This document shows, in pieces, positions 22,801 through 31,459 of a DNA stretch of 64,000 bases. Below the pieces are notes generated by a model, which saw only the letters and a list, made by a program, of their open reading frames with translations, was not told the DNA's origin and did not search any database. Both the position numbers and the translations under genes were made by a program. This stretch comes from Odontocerum albicorne (Eukaryota; Arthropoda; Insecta; Trichoptera; Odontoceridae). The stretch lies in contig OX463848.1 in the NCBI GenBank assembly GCA_949825065.1, positions 30,013,549-30,077,548 on the forward strand, read 5' to 3'. The stretch's first letter is position 1. The number at the start of each line of letters is the position of its first letter.

Positions 22801-25800
22801 TGATGGCTGTATATTTTTATGCCTACAGACCGACTTTCCAGGGTTATTTGCACTATTCACCCTTTTCTATTATGTAGTATTCTGACACTACACTGTCAAT
22901 CTTCATCGTTGAGGAGTTCCAACTTTTTTTTACCAATTTTGTAAGATAATGATCAGTCCATCTCTACTAGAATATTCAACTCCATCTAACTCAATAAAAC
23001 ACCTTGGTGTAATCTATGAAACATATTGGAATATTGAACTTTCTAGATTTTCCTACAAACAGTCGTACATTCAATATCTGTTCTAAGAACAAACCATACC
23101 TATTCTTTGCGGATTCTCCAACTGATAAAATGTTTCAAATGTTCATTGACATTGTGCAGCATTATCTTGCTTGCAGTGGGATTATGGAAACAGTTATGTA
23201 ATTTTCACATTTCCTTGTGGAAGCCCTTTTATGAAATGTGATAATTGTTCACTGGATCTATTAAAAAGACATAGCCCGTAAAATAAAAGAAGAGAACTGG
23301 GAAAGTTAAATCTACTTATTGCCAGTCTAAATAGATCAATATTTCTGTACCTCGAATAGTTGTCAGGAACATAAAACCATATATTTTCCAACATAGTTGG
23401 ATTAGATGTTGCTCCCGTCAGCAACTTATAGATATTTAAAGAGACCCTCACATTCCTCCTCACACTTAGAAGGTAGTATCTCAACATATCTAGAAGAAAC
23501 TTGGATAGAGCCACAGGTAACCATCGCACTCACATAATTAGGACCTTCTCATTTCGCCATTTGAGATGAATGAATACCTGCGCGATCCACACCAATGCTC
23601 CACATTCTAACTTACTATGTACCAGTGCACTGTAGAGGAATTAGAGAGATCTGAGAACCCTTCCCCCCCATAATTGACTTAGAGACTCGCGTCACAAATC
23701 CCAATACCCAAGTTATCAAGCAATAACATTGACCACCTTTGTGCCCTAGTTCATAAGATGCTGGAGGTGCCTCTTCCACTCGGAGGTTTCAAGTTCGATT
23801 CTCGATGGTACCAAAAAGAATAAAATTGAAAAAGGGGTCCCAGCTAGTTAGTGGTTATAGTTTGTCTGGTGCTCATCAACATGTCAGCATCATTAATTCG
23901 GATATATTGAGGAATACCATACAACTGGATGAATGAATCAAGTAACTAATTATTCTTACAACTCATCAACAGCTGCACAGGTTAGAAAACCAATGCGGAC
24001 ATTCTATAGACCCTTTTAAACTCGCCTTAAACACATACAAATCAGTTTTAAGGAGTATTTTAGTCCAATGTCTCGTGAATGCAGTTGGATAGTTTTTATA
24101 AAATTATTGTATGAAAACTTTATTTACGAGTTTATCTGCATTTTTTTTCACTATACAAAAAATATCCCACGACCATATATTTAGATAAATAAAAACAAAC
24201 AGGCTTTATTTTCTTTAATTAAATGACACGGCTATTCAAACTCACCCAATTAAGAAGGTAGAGTGCTCTGTATGAGCCGAGAGCAAAAAGGTAATGAGAA
24301 GTGATGCTCTCTGCCTCGCCAGTTTTGGATACAAGGAACAGTTGAGGCAATATGGCCACTGATTCTAGATAAATTGAGAATGTCCATAGTACCTGAAAAC
24401 AAAACAAAAATATGTAATGCATTAATAATATACAATACAGATAAAACAGTTCTGGAAATCTTAAAATGATGAATATAAACTATTTAATTTCTTATGATGC
24501 AATTTTAATTTTATTTGTCATACTGTTGGATCGAACCCAGGTATAGTAATTTTCAATTCAATTTGCTTGTTGTTTTTATATATAATTCACAAACAATTGA
24601 CCTTAATGCATGGGTATCACTTTTTTAACACAAAAAATAATATTGGTTTTTCAAAAAAAATTTAAATATTAAATCGGAAAACATTGCTTTTCTCTGTTAA
24701 AGTATGAAATCGCATTTTGATCATAAATCTGATACTAAGGTCTAATTTATATGGACTAAGCAATATTAATAGTAAGCACAATTAATAGTAAGTCTTTAGT
24801 TGTATTAATTCACTTTGTTCTATTATTGGAATGGTCCAATCTGTTTCAACCAAATAGAAAGATACTAAAAGGCCTTAAGTGAAAAAAACAGTTGAGTTGC
24901 AATTTTGCTTATAAAGATGGTATTAACATATTTCAATTAAGTGTATTCAAAAATGTTGTCAGTAGGGAAAAAAACTATACTTTTACATTATAAAAATTTT
25001 AAGGATGAACTTTCAGCAAACTCGCGAGTAGTAAGAACCTCCTTTTAATATTGATTTGGGATATAACTGAATTTCCAAGCACAAAGTATAATAATTATAG
25101 ATAGAAGTCTGACAAGCAAATTGTATGAGAGATGTAAAGCACAAGATCAAGATAAAGAATGAATGTTGTGAAATTTCTTCATATTCTTGAATAATGGACG
25201 TGAACTCCTATATATGAAGGAGTATACATACGCCAGTGTCAAGTGATGAAATCCAAAGTCATAGTCATAAGAGTGTTGAAGGAAAAGTAAATGTGATATA
25301 TGGCTGAGTAATGATTTTCTCAATGATGGAAGAATTACAAGAGATATCAACAGTGTGTAGCAATAGGAAACAAAGCCGATTGCGTACTAAAATATATATT
25401 TACTCGAACAGTATAAAAATCTGCTAAGTCCTGTAATCTGATAGTCCACAAAAGTATTTTAGAACCAACTTTGATATATGTAAAACCATTCACTCTGAGA
25501 AGCACTTAGAGTGGTTTTACATACATCAAAGTTGGTTCGGGCACGTGGAATGAATAAATAAAGAAAGACTAACAAAACAAAATATAGTGCAAATGTGAGT
25601 GAAAGGCATGGGAAGACCAAGAAAAGTGTGGTTGGATCAAGTGAATGATACTTTCAAAGAAGGAAATGTAAGTAAAAAAAATTGTAGGAGCTTTATGAGG
25701 TGTATGGATGTGAAAGAGGGGAAATATGCATAGAGATTATTCAATTAGTTGAGAAAATTTTACAAACATCACAAAATTATATAAAATAATAATTTAGAAA

Positions 25801-28800
25801 CATTAGAGATACATAAAGGCCAAAAAATGAAAAAGGTTTCAACCCCCGATTTCCTTTGGATCAATAGACCACACACAATTCTGATGTAACATGACACCAG
25901 TTTGACCTAAATATTGCTATCTATGAGCCTTGAGAAACGAGGTAGAAACAGGTGTCATGGGGATTAATGTAAATTTCAGTTTGTTGCTTACCTCCAAAAC
26001 TGTAAAATCATGGTTAATCAAAAAGGCCAACACTGCAGCTATTACCAAGAGAAATTCAATTCGGAAAGTATCGTGGTTGTGATCATATGTTGCCTTAAAC
26101 TTTATATACATGAGATAGATTGTTGCAAATGAGGCTCCCATGAACACAATCTTCATGAATGTGTTGTACGCTGATATATAAGTTGTGAACAAGTCTAAAT
26201 ATCTTGTAGTATATACAATAGCAAACAGAATTTGAGATTTTCCTGATATACCTAAAAAATAAAAAATAAATATTTAAAACAAAAGTAAAATGATCAAATA
26301 ATTTAGACAATAGTATATAAAAATCGTTGTTTATGGTAATCGTAAACTAAGAATCTATTTCACAATTTACATATCGTCGTCATACAGGAGAAAGTGACCA
26401 ACTAACAAAATGCAAAATGTTCAGGAGAGCCATTTAACCATTTTTACACTTGTTTTCAATTTTTTTTTAAATAAATGTATTCACACTTGTGATTATTTTT
26501 GTGTGAATAGAAATGTTCATTGCTTTCAAAATAAAGAAATAATATTTTTGAAAATTTTCATACAATTTTGCTTGTAAGAAAATACTATTTTTATATAAAT
26601 ACTATTTATATTAAAATATTAAACATCAATGCAGATAATCATTTTAAACAAGTCAAGATATTATTATTACTATTCCAAGTTCTTGCTGGGTTATTTCTTC
26701 CAGGCCACCATTATGTTAGTAAGGTGTCAGATAGTCATTAATCACGTTTTCGCGAAAAATGCACTTGGTCACTTTCTCTTGTATGACGACGATATGTAAA
26801 TATTATGCACTATGTCCTCAGTGAGATACAGGCAAAAACCTAGTTTACTGGGAACACGACAAATGAAAGGCAACAAACCCAGATCCATTAAAATTATGTG
26901 TCAAAATTAAATTACCTGTTGTTTTTTCACAAATGACGTATATTTCTTGTCATGTGTAAAATAAATAAATAAAAAATAGTGGACTAGAACTAAAAGTGAA
27001 TTCAATATGAAATCCACTAGGAATTAATATTAAATATAAGAGTGGTTACAACCATAGTATTTATGTGGCTGTTGCCAAATGTTTATTGAATTTTAACAGT
27101 AAGATATATAAGGGTGTCACAAATTTTTTTTTTTTTTTTTCTTGTCTTTTCAGATTATTAAGAATTAACTGAATTTTTAAACATAAATTGCTATAGTTTT
27201 AATTTATGCCCGAAACAATGCATCAATCGCGACACAATGAGCATTTCGAAGGCAGTACGCTCAACAATATGCACCTACAGCTCAGACCATTTGACCGTTA
27301 GTGGCTCGATTTCAGCAGATGGGAACCACTGGTGATCGAAGGCTTACAGGGAGGCGCCAAACAAGTCAATCTTTCAAAACATTGCGCGTGTTGATGAAAA
27401 TTTGCAAGAAGCTCCAGAAACATCTTTAAGAAGACGATCCTCACACCATGACGGAAATCTTGTTAACTTTATTAGTAAAATTGATAAATGCATGAAGATT
27501 ATGACGGCTGTTTAAAAAATGTAAATGTGTAAATAAAATCAAACAACAAATAGGATTGCATTTTTTACATAATTTTTTTTAGCAGAAAAATATTTTACAA
27601 GAAATCATTTTATAAGTCTTATTTGCAGGGAAGAAGTCATAAAAATTATTTATTAATAATTTTAAAATAATAGATATTACTATTGTAAAAGAATTCTAAC
27701 CATTCTCTAGAAAATTCTTTACAAACCTTTGATCTAAATGAGTTTGTTAACTTTTTAATTACACAGCTGTGTTTTTGATGTTTTGTATTATACCAACATA
27801 ATTAATTAAAAAAATATACGAAGTTAAATATGTTTTGTACTCTACAAAATGAAATTTTGTATCTATTGATAAATTTGACGAAAATGTAATACATGCAACA
27901 AGAACCCAACCCACACTTTACCTGTTTAGAGATATTTCAAGAAACATAATGCGTCTTCGTATGGGTTTGTAAACAACAAAAAATGTTTAAGACGGAGTTT
28001 AACCATAAAAAAGTTATTTAACTGACAGGAACGATCTATGCTATTTTAATATTTTTAATAAACAAAATAAAATCTGTTTTGTGGGTAAGATTTTCTCCAC
28101 ATTAAAAATAATTCTTATGTTGCCAGATATATACAATCATAACTTCAAATTAACTTTTGAAAACAATATTATATAAAATCATAATGCTTGAATCACCTCA
28201 AAAAGCACGAGTAATTCAATAACTGATATGTGAATTCAATCTCACAACTTTATCACAGTTTCAATATTTGGAAAACATTAATATTTATGTAAAAATAATT
28301 GCATCTCAGATTTTCCAACAAAATAGAAAAATTGAACCAATCATCAAAACAATACTGGCTGACGAATAAGGGTGGATCTAGAGATACAGTAGTAAGAAGC
28401 AATCAATATTGTGGTCCTATTAACAATTAAAAAGATTTTCTGTCATTTTGTTTTAAAACAACGACTTTGTGAATGATCTAGTGTTGTTAAAGTATTTTGA
28501 AAAAGTAACACTGTTGCAGCTTTTCGAACTAAAGTAGTGTACCACTTAAAAAGTCTAGTAAAGCTTAGTAGGTGTGCCGCTTTACAGCTACTCTTACAAC
28601 AGAGCAGCTTTTTTTGAACACTGATGATCGATCAATAAATGTAAAAAAGGCAAAGAAATGCAAATATATTTATGAGCAAGATTATATATGTTTATTCACA
28701 AGCTCATCATACATTGATCTAAATTTACTCAAAAAGGACGTGAAACCCACTTTTAACTAAGATTTTCACAACAAAAAATAAAATCAGTTCAGATTATCAA

Positions 28801-29763
28801 AGGGTATACTGGAAGAGAGAAAAGAATATTTTGGTGATATGTTTAAAATGTAGATATCCAAAGAAATTATAAGCTTCAAAGTTAAATAAAAGATTGTATA
28901 AAAACAAAAATATATTATTTCAAATATGAATACCATTAATATCAACTCAAATTAAAATGTAATTCATTCAATTACCCATAAAAGAAAATGAGTAAAATAT
29001 TACAAATAACAAACCAGGTACTTTATCCAATATTTTCTCAAAATTGATCAATAGAATGAAAAAAAAAACTTTAAAATACGCAACTGATTTTTTTTAAAAG
29101 GTTGGTCACTTTCATAATAACATTCTCAACCATCAATGGTCAATATATATTACGGATTAAATCTATATTGAAGTACTTTATGAGTAATGTTGAATATATT
29201 ACATTTAAATTAATTGGATATATGTATGTTAATCTAATCTATGTGCATAATTACTATTTTTATTTCAGTGGAAGCCTTTTTTAATGCAAAAAAAATACAT
29301 GCAAAGAAAATAAATACTAGGTATTTTTAATAATCTGTGGTTTCTGCAAGTTTTTAAATTAAGAAAGCTTGTTGAACTTGATTCAATAAACAAATATGAT
29401 TTCATTATATGATATTCAATGCAGAGCTCTTAACATTGCCTGATATTTGCACAAATCGTGTTATCAAAAACGTTGATTGGAGATGATCGAAATCTTCTCA
29501 ATTTGTCAATCCACGATGTACTACTGAAACACATTCAAGTTATTATGAGAAAATATTAATTTTATTTACAAAATAAAACACTGTAAAACCGGGAAAACGT
29601 CACTCCACCTAAATTTGAAACGAATCAGTACACTTGGGCGCCGGCGACAAAACAAGCAAAAATGATAATAACCTGCACATGATCTCGTCTTCCAAATCTT
29701 TAACAGTAAAATTATAATTGCTAGAAGGTGAGATAAATCACCGAGAAGGCGAAAAATATTCAT
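13782..29763 (-). CDS. KDELR: KDEL receptor (ER lumen protein-retaining receptor), complete
   Basis: Five exons, in transcript order 29763-29673, 26251-25992, 24392-24246, 18503-18398 and 13816-13782, all with GT-AG borders, spliced in frame to exactly 212 residues. The protein is a seven-helix Golgi membrane receptor that binds C-terminal KDEL/HDEL signals at acid pH and returns escaped ER residents by COPI carriers. Visible residues match the known binding site: R5, H12 (pH sensor), Y48, D50, E117, W120, R159, Y162, N165, W166, R169 and D193. The tail KGKKLQLPA carries the lysine retrieval signal. One unusual change: position 101 is Ile where most family members have Pro (FLLVI for FLLVP). 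All four introns hold transposons. The divergent neighbour ZNF598 starts 1.5 kb away. Confidence 0.97.
14401..14487. repeat. imperfect inverted repeat, ~27-bp arms
   Basis: Left arm 14401-14427 and right arm 14460-14487 pair with few mismatches (TTGATGCTGG opposite CCAGCATCAA at the loop side). Loop about 32 nt. Located in KDEL receptor intron 4. Confidence 0.75.
14690..15310. repeat. degenerate tandem repeat, units of roughly 250-300 bp
   Basis: Two units (about 14690-14900 and 14930-15180) and a partial third share AAGGTCTGGGYTAATC, a preceding stretch like ACACATATTCTGA, and the boundary string AATAAATAAGCA. The two minus-strand open frames in this stretch (14701-14883, 14931-15161) are copies of each other because of the repeat, not a gene. 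Confidence 0.6.
15396..16252 (-). mobile_element. Penelope-like element fragment with inverted terminal blocks
   Basis: Two ~75-bp blocks in inverted orientation, 15396-15470 and 16178-16252, share TTGATAACAAACAAGCCCTG and then AGATGAAAACT and GTTTACGAAACAT. The CTGAAGATGAAAAC string followed by ACGAAAC is the typical 3' hairpin region of Penelope-like elements. Between them, on the minus strand, lies a GIY-YIG nuclease relic. The reverse transcriptase is missing. Confidence 0.7.
15766..16044 (-). pseudogene. GIY-YIG endonuclease domain of a Penelope-like element
   Basis: Reads [20 protein letters not shown], then [20 protein letters not shown], then [12 protein letters not shown] and FIG stand for the GIY and YIG motifs, the CxxC is the zinc knuckle typical of Penelope nucleases, and R and H-E follow at the expected places. 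The frame is open for 92 codons, but only this C-terminal domain is present. Confidence 0.8.
16475..16976 (+). mobile_element. short mariner-like element (502 bp, deletion derivative)
   Basis: TA at 16473-16474 and 16977-16978; termini CGAGGTTTGATCAAAAA and TTTTTTATCAAACCTCG. The coding relic at 16682-16942 holds only the C-terminal catalytic end: [20 protein letters not shown], then a degenerate [12 protein letters not shown] (the third Asp position reads G) and ending YFEGDNIN. The rest of the transposase has been removed. Confidence 0.82.
16979..18397. other. KDEL receptor intron 4 remainder, nothing recognised
   Basis: AT-rich, low-complexity stretches, no coding similarity seen on either strand. 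Confidence 0.5.
18398..18503 (-). CDS. KDELR: KDEL receptor exon 4
   Basis: Codes for [20 protein letters not shown] to YLYITK plus the first base of a Val codon. Contains R169 and D193 of the binding site. Acceptor ttcttctcag, donor GTATTA. Confidence 0.95.
18947..20090 (-). mobile_element. mariner family A, copy 2 (internally deleted)
   Basis: TA at 18945-18946 and 20091-20092; the termini are ACACATCGATCAATAAG and its complement. Coding relic 19901 to 19011 ([13 protein letters not shown] to YVDE). It has the same junction [10 protein letters not shown] to [11 protein letters not shown] as copy 1, so the two descend from one deleted founder. Frameshifts differ between the copies: here the C-terminal part is open through KDKSFYTAG, where copy 1 has TGA, but one residue is missing at SCWLF so that APSD loses its Asp. 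Confidence 0.9.
20094..21900 (-). mobile_element. piggyBac element family P2, internally deleted
   Basis: TTAA at 20090-20093 and 21901-21904; termini CCCCTTACTGCATGA and TATGCGGTAAGGGG. The left TTAA consists of the last base of mariner A copy 2, its TA duplication and one more A, so this element landed exactly at the mariner end. Family differs from P1 in termini and protein. Confidence 0.9.
20494..21413 (-). pseudogene. piggyBac transposase relic (N- and C-terminal parts fused)
   Basis: Starts [20 protein letters not shown] with an acid-rich N-terminal region ([20 protein letters not shown]), shifts frame near 21150, continues with [19 protein letters not shown] and the dimerisation/transposase core start ([19 protein letters not shown]), then jumps to [18 protein letters not shown] and the C-terminal [19 protein letters not shown]. 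The central part that should carry the first two catalytic Asp residues is missing; the third (GGVD) remains. The cysteine-rich tail is poorly preserved (20340-20490). Confidence 0.85.
22180..22520 (-). pseudogene. LINE C-terminal fragment
   Basis: On the minus strand, with frame changes, reads [20 protein letters not shown], then [19 protein letters not shown] and WSNQIKDSC. These match the end of LINE ORF2 proteins of the type 'ELNVKRRLS ... HIARR ... EKLV ... GRSP.RWSDQI'. No catalytic region. Confidence 0.55.
23190..23640 (-). pseudogene. jockey-like LINE C-terminal fragment
   Basis: A minus-strand frame at 23529-23194 contains [20 protein letters not shown] followed by [11 protein letters not shown], equivalent to the CPAILEALSLYVPNKYIRAR segment of the copy at 48669-49654. 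5'-truncated; no stop before 23194. Confidence 0.6.
23732..23930 (+). repeat. tRNA-like head of a diverged SINE
   Basis: GACCACCTTTGTGCCCTAGT at the start (A-box-like) and GGTTTCAAGTTCGATTCTCG about 45 bp later (B-box-like, TTCGATTC). The 3' body differs from the SINE at 46222. This is a retroposed tRNA relative, not a tRNA gene: no clover-leaf acceptor pairing was found. Confidence 0.5.
24246..24392 (-). CDS. KDELR: KDEL receptor exon 3
   Basis: Forty-nine codons, [20 protein letters not shown] to ALYLLNW, phase 0 on both sides. Holds W120, R159, Y162, N165 and W166. Confidence 0.97.
25169..25248 (-). mobile_element. short Penelope-element fragment inserted in a LINE
   Basis: The minus strand matches part of the Penelope reverse transcriptase gene at about 59090-59150 (ACTTGACACTGGCGTA, then TACTCCTTCATATATA, then CCATTATTCAA) and reads [12 protein letters not shown] in the same frame. 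TGAAAT occurs at both edges (25169-25174 and 25247-25252 approximately), consistent with a 6-bp target duplication. Confidence 0.75.
25463..25537. repeat. fold-back inverted duplication, 26-bp arms
   Basis: Arms 25463-25488 and 25512-25537 are complementary except for one base (AACCAACTTTGATATATG against CATACATCAAAGTTGGTT); loop 23 nt. The left arm is the LINE segment coding PTLIYVKP; the right arm is its inverted copy. Confidence 0.92.
25992..26251 (-). CDS. KDELR: KDEL receptor exon 2
   Basis: Encodes [20 protein letters not shown] through NHDFTVLE with Y48, D50 and E117. The Pro-to-Ile change at residue 101 is here (codon ATA). Donor GTAAGC. Confidence 0.97.
26370..26796. mobile_element. 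TA-flanked MITE, 427 bp
   Basis: TA at 26368-26369 and 26797-26798. Termini CATATCGTCGTCATACAGG and, inverted, CATATCGTCGTCATACAAG, continuing AGAAAGTGACCAA; about 32 bp with one mismatch. The interior is AT-rich and non-coding. A Tc1/mariner-dependent nonautonomous element is likely. Confidence 0.85.
26799..29672. other. KDEL receptor intron 1 remainder
   Basis: AT-rich. At about 27200-27530 a GC-richer island reads, on the plus strand, [20 protein letters not shown], faintly like the N-terminal DNA-binding region of Tc/IS630-type transposases; too short to name. Nothing else recognised, including 27540-29670. Confidence 0.35.
29673..29763 (-). CDS. KDELR: KDEL receptor exon 1
   Basis: Begins at the ATG at 29763-29761; [20 protein letters not shown] to TRSCA plus one base of Gly31. 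R5 and H12 are here. The start is fixed by the universally conserved MNIFR N-terminus. Confidence 0.97.
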
Positions 29764-31288
29764 TTTTAAAATAAATTAAAGCCGCTGACACGGCAACTAA
29801 ACACCAAAAATGACGTGGCTTCAGCAATTTTTCTTGTAGATGTCACTGTAAAATTACAAATTGTTACATTTCCTAAATAATAGATCATGCACTATTGGAC
29901 GCAACCACCTTTTGGGTGCCCGCGTGCTCATAAAACTACGTTTACATGATAATAAAGAAATAAAACGAGCATTTCGTTTTAAAAAAACTTCAATAATTTG
30001 ATCATAATGGGTTTCAAAAAAATATTCTACCTTGCTAATAAATAGGCATTTGATGAGTCTTAACGAGCATTCTAGATCAACACATCACAGACAGTCAGTT
30101 GAGAAATTTAGTCGAATGCGAGTAATAGTATAATTACGTATTTTATAAAATATGCCTATGTGAATTTATATTTCAAAAGGAAAAATAAAAGATTAATTGC
30201 GAGCAAATTGAAGTTTTATAAGGAAGCTAAATTGAGTGATCAATCGAAATTGCAAATGCTTTATTACTTATTTTTTAAAGTTTCCGATTTTATAAATCTA
30301 GACTCTTAAATTAGTAAAAAAGAGGGCGATGGGCCTAAAATCAAACGAAGATTTGCCATTGCAAAAATGACGATAAGCTGTTTGGATAATATATGAAGGA
30401 ATCGTTGCTTCAGAAGCAAACTAAAGATATAGTTAAAAGGAGCAAAAGTCTTCTCCATTTTCCTCTACGGTGTGAAAACATGGACGGAAAAGGAATCAGA
30501 AATATGCTGGTGATCCTTTAATTTACAATTCCATTAGAATAGAATATCTATTACATTACAATTAGATGCATTTGGGGTAAATTGCTAGGAAAAGCTGCTC
30601 GTGATGTCTCGGTTGAGAGTATTTGAGCCCACTGGCAAATAGCCACCAATTGAATTGATCTCATAAAATGTCCAGGCATCGAATATTTACAGAACGCTTG
30701 GAGGTCGAACCTCAAAAATATTATTCCACCAAGATTACCATCCTCAGATAGGTGTGATCGAGACAGAAAAAGAAATATGTCAATGAAAATGAATGGAACT
30801 TATTTAATCTCCTCCAGAAGAAAATATTTTTTCTTGGTGATTGTCATTAAAACCAATTTGAAAAAAAAAATGTGCTCAAAACTACTGATTTTTTTTATTT
30901 AGTGATTATTGAAATTATTATCGCTAATGTAAGAAAAGACTAATAAAACGGGTAATGATTTATTTTTTATGATCAATTAAAAACTTGCATTATTTCATAA
31001 AAAAAATATTTCAGGAGAAATGTCAAAGTTTATTAAATAAAATAGCATTGCATTCAGATTAAAATAACCGTGTAAACGTAATTGACACATAACAGACTTT
31101 GAAAAAAAAATCCATGGTTGTTCATCCATGTTCATTTGGCAACGAGAAATTTACTATTGTTTCATATTCTGTCCAAGTCTGTCCGTAATCTGTGGTTAAT
31201 CCGATTTGCAGCGAACTCGACTGATCTGCAAATTTTTCGTATCGCCGAAAATTGTTTTTGCTGTTACTAAACAAGAAATATAATCTCC
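29764..31288. promoter_or_regulatory. spacer between divergent KDEL receptor and ZNF598 genes
   Basis: About 1.5 kb separating the two start codons, so both promoters should be here. I see no convincing TATA box or known operator. A decayed LINE lies inside at 30430-30800. Just upstream of the KDEL receptor ATG the sequence becomes less AT-rich (GCCGCTGACACGGCAAC at 29781). Confidence 0.45.
30430..30800 (+). pseudogene. decayed LINE C-terminal fragment
   Basis: With frame changes reads VFSIFLYGVKTWTEKESEIC, corresponding to the 'LYG.ETWT..K..E' motif after the LINE thumb, then RTLGGRTSKILFHQD. No catalytic box. Confidence 0.5.
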
Positions 31289-31459
31289 ATGTTTTCTTCT
31301 CAAGATACTAACGATGGCGTTTGTGTGGTGTGCTTCAAGTCAATTGAAATATTTTCAATCGGAGAATGTGATCACCCTGTGTGTTTCGAATGCTCCACAC
31401 GGATGAGAGTATTATGTCTAAAAACTGAATGTCCCATATGTAGACATGATCTGTCCAAG
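31289..31459 (+). CDS. ZNF598: ZNF598 exon 1 (RING finger)
   Basis: Start chosen because the ATG precedes the RING by ten residues, as in relatives. Fifty-seven codons, MFSSQDTNDGVCVVC to CRHDLSK, then donor GTATTC. Confidence 0.92.

Larger units (their letters stand above)
21905..24245. other. KDEL receptor intron 3 remainder
   Basis: Holds the LINE, jockey and SINE pieces listed separately. The stretch 22530-22980 has no recognisable content. Confidence 0.5.
25050..25760 (+). pseudogene. LINE family 2 copy, interrupted
   Basis: Aligns with the copy at 53390-54300: [11 protein letters not shown] matches SLINKLYEKCE, then [25 protein letters not shown] and [11 protein letters not shown]; finally [15 protein letters not shown] and [10 protein letters not shown], the typical basic 3' end of the ORF. 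It is broken by the Penelope-derived insert at 25169-25248 and by a fold-back duplication at 25463-25537. In KDEL receptor intron 2. Confidence 0.7.

Noticed and set aside
27200..27530. GC-richer island reading [20 protein letters not shown], considered as a transposase
   Set aside because: Too short and degraded; no termini or catalytic motif, so noted only as a possible remnant.
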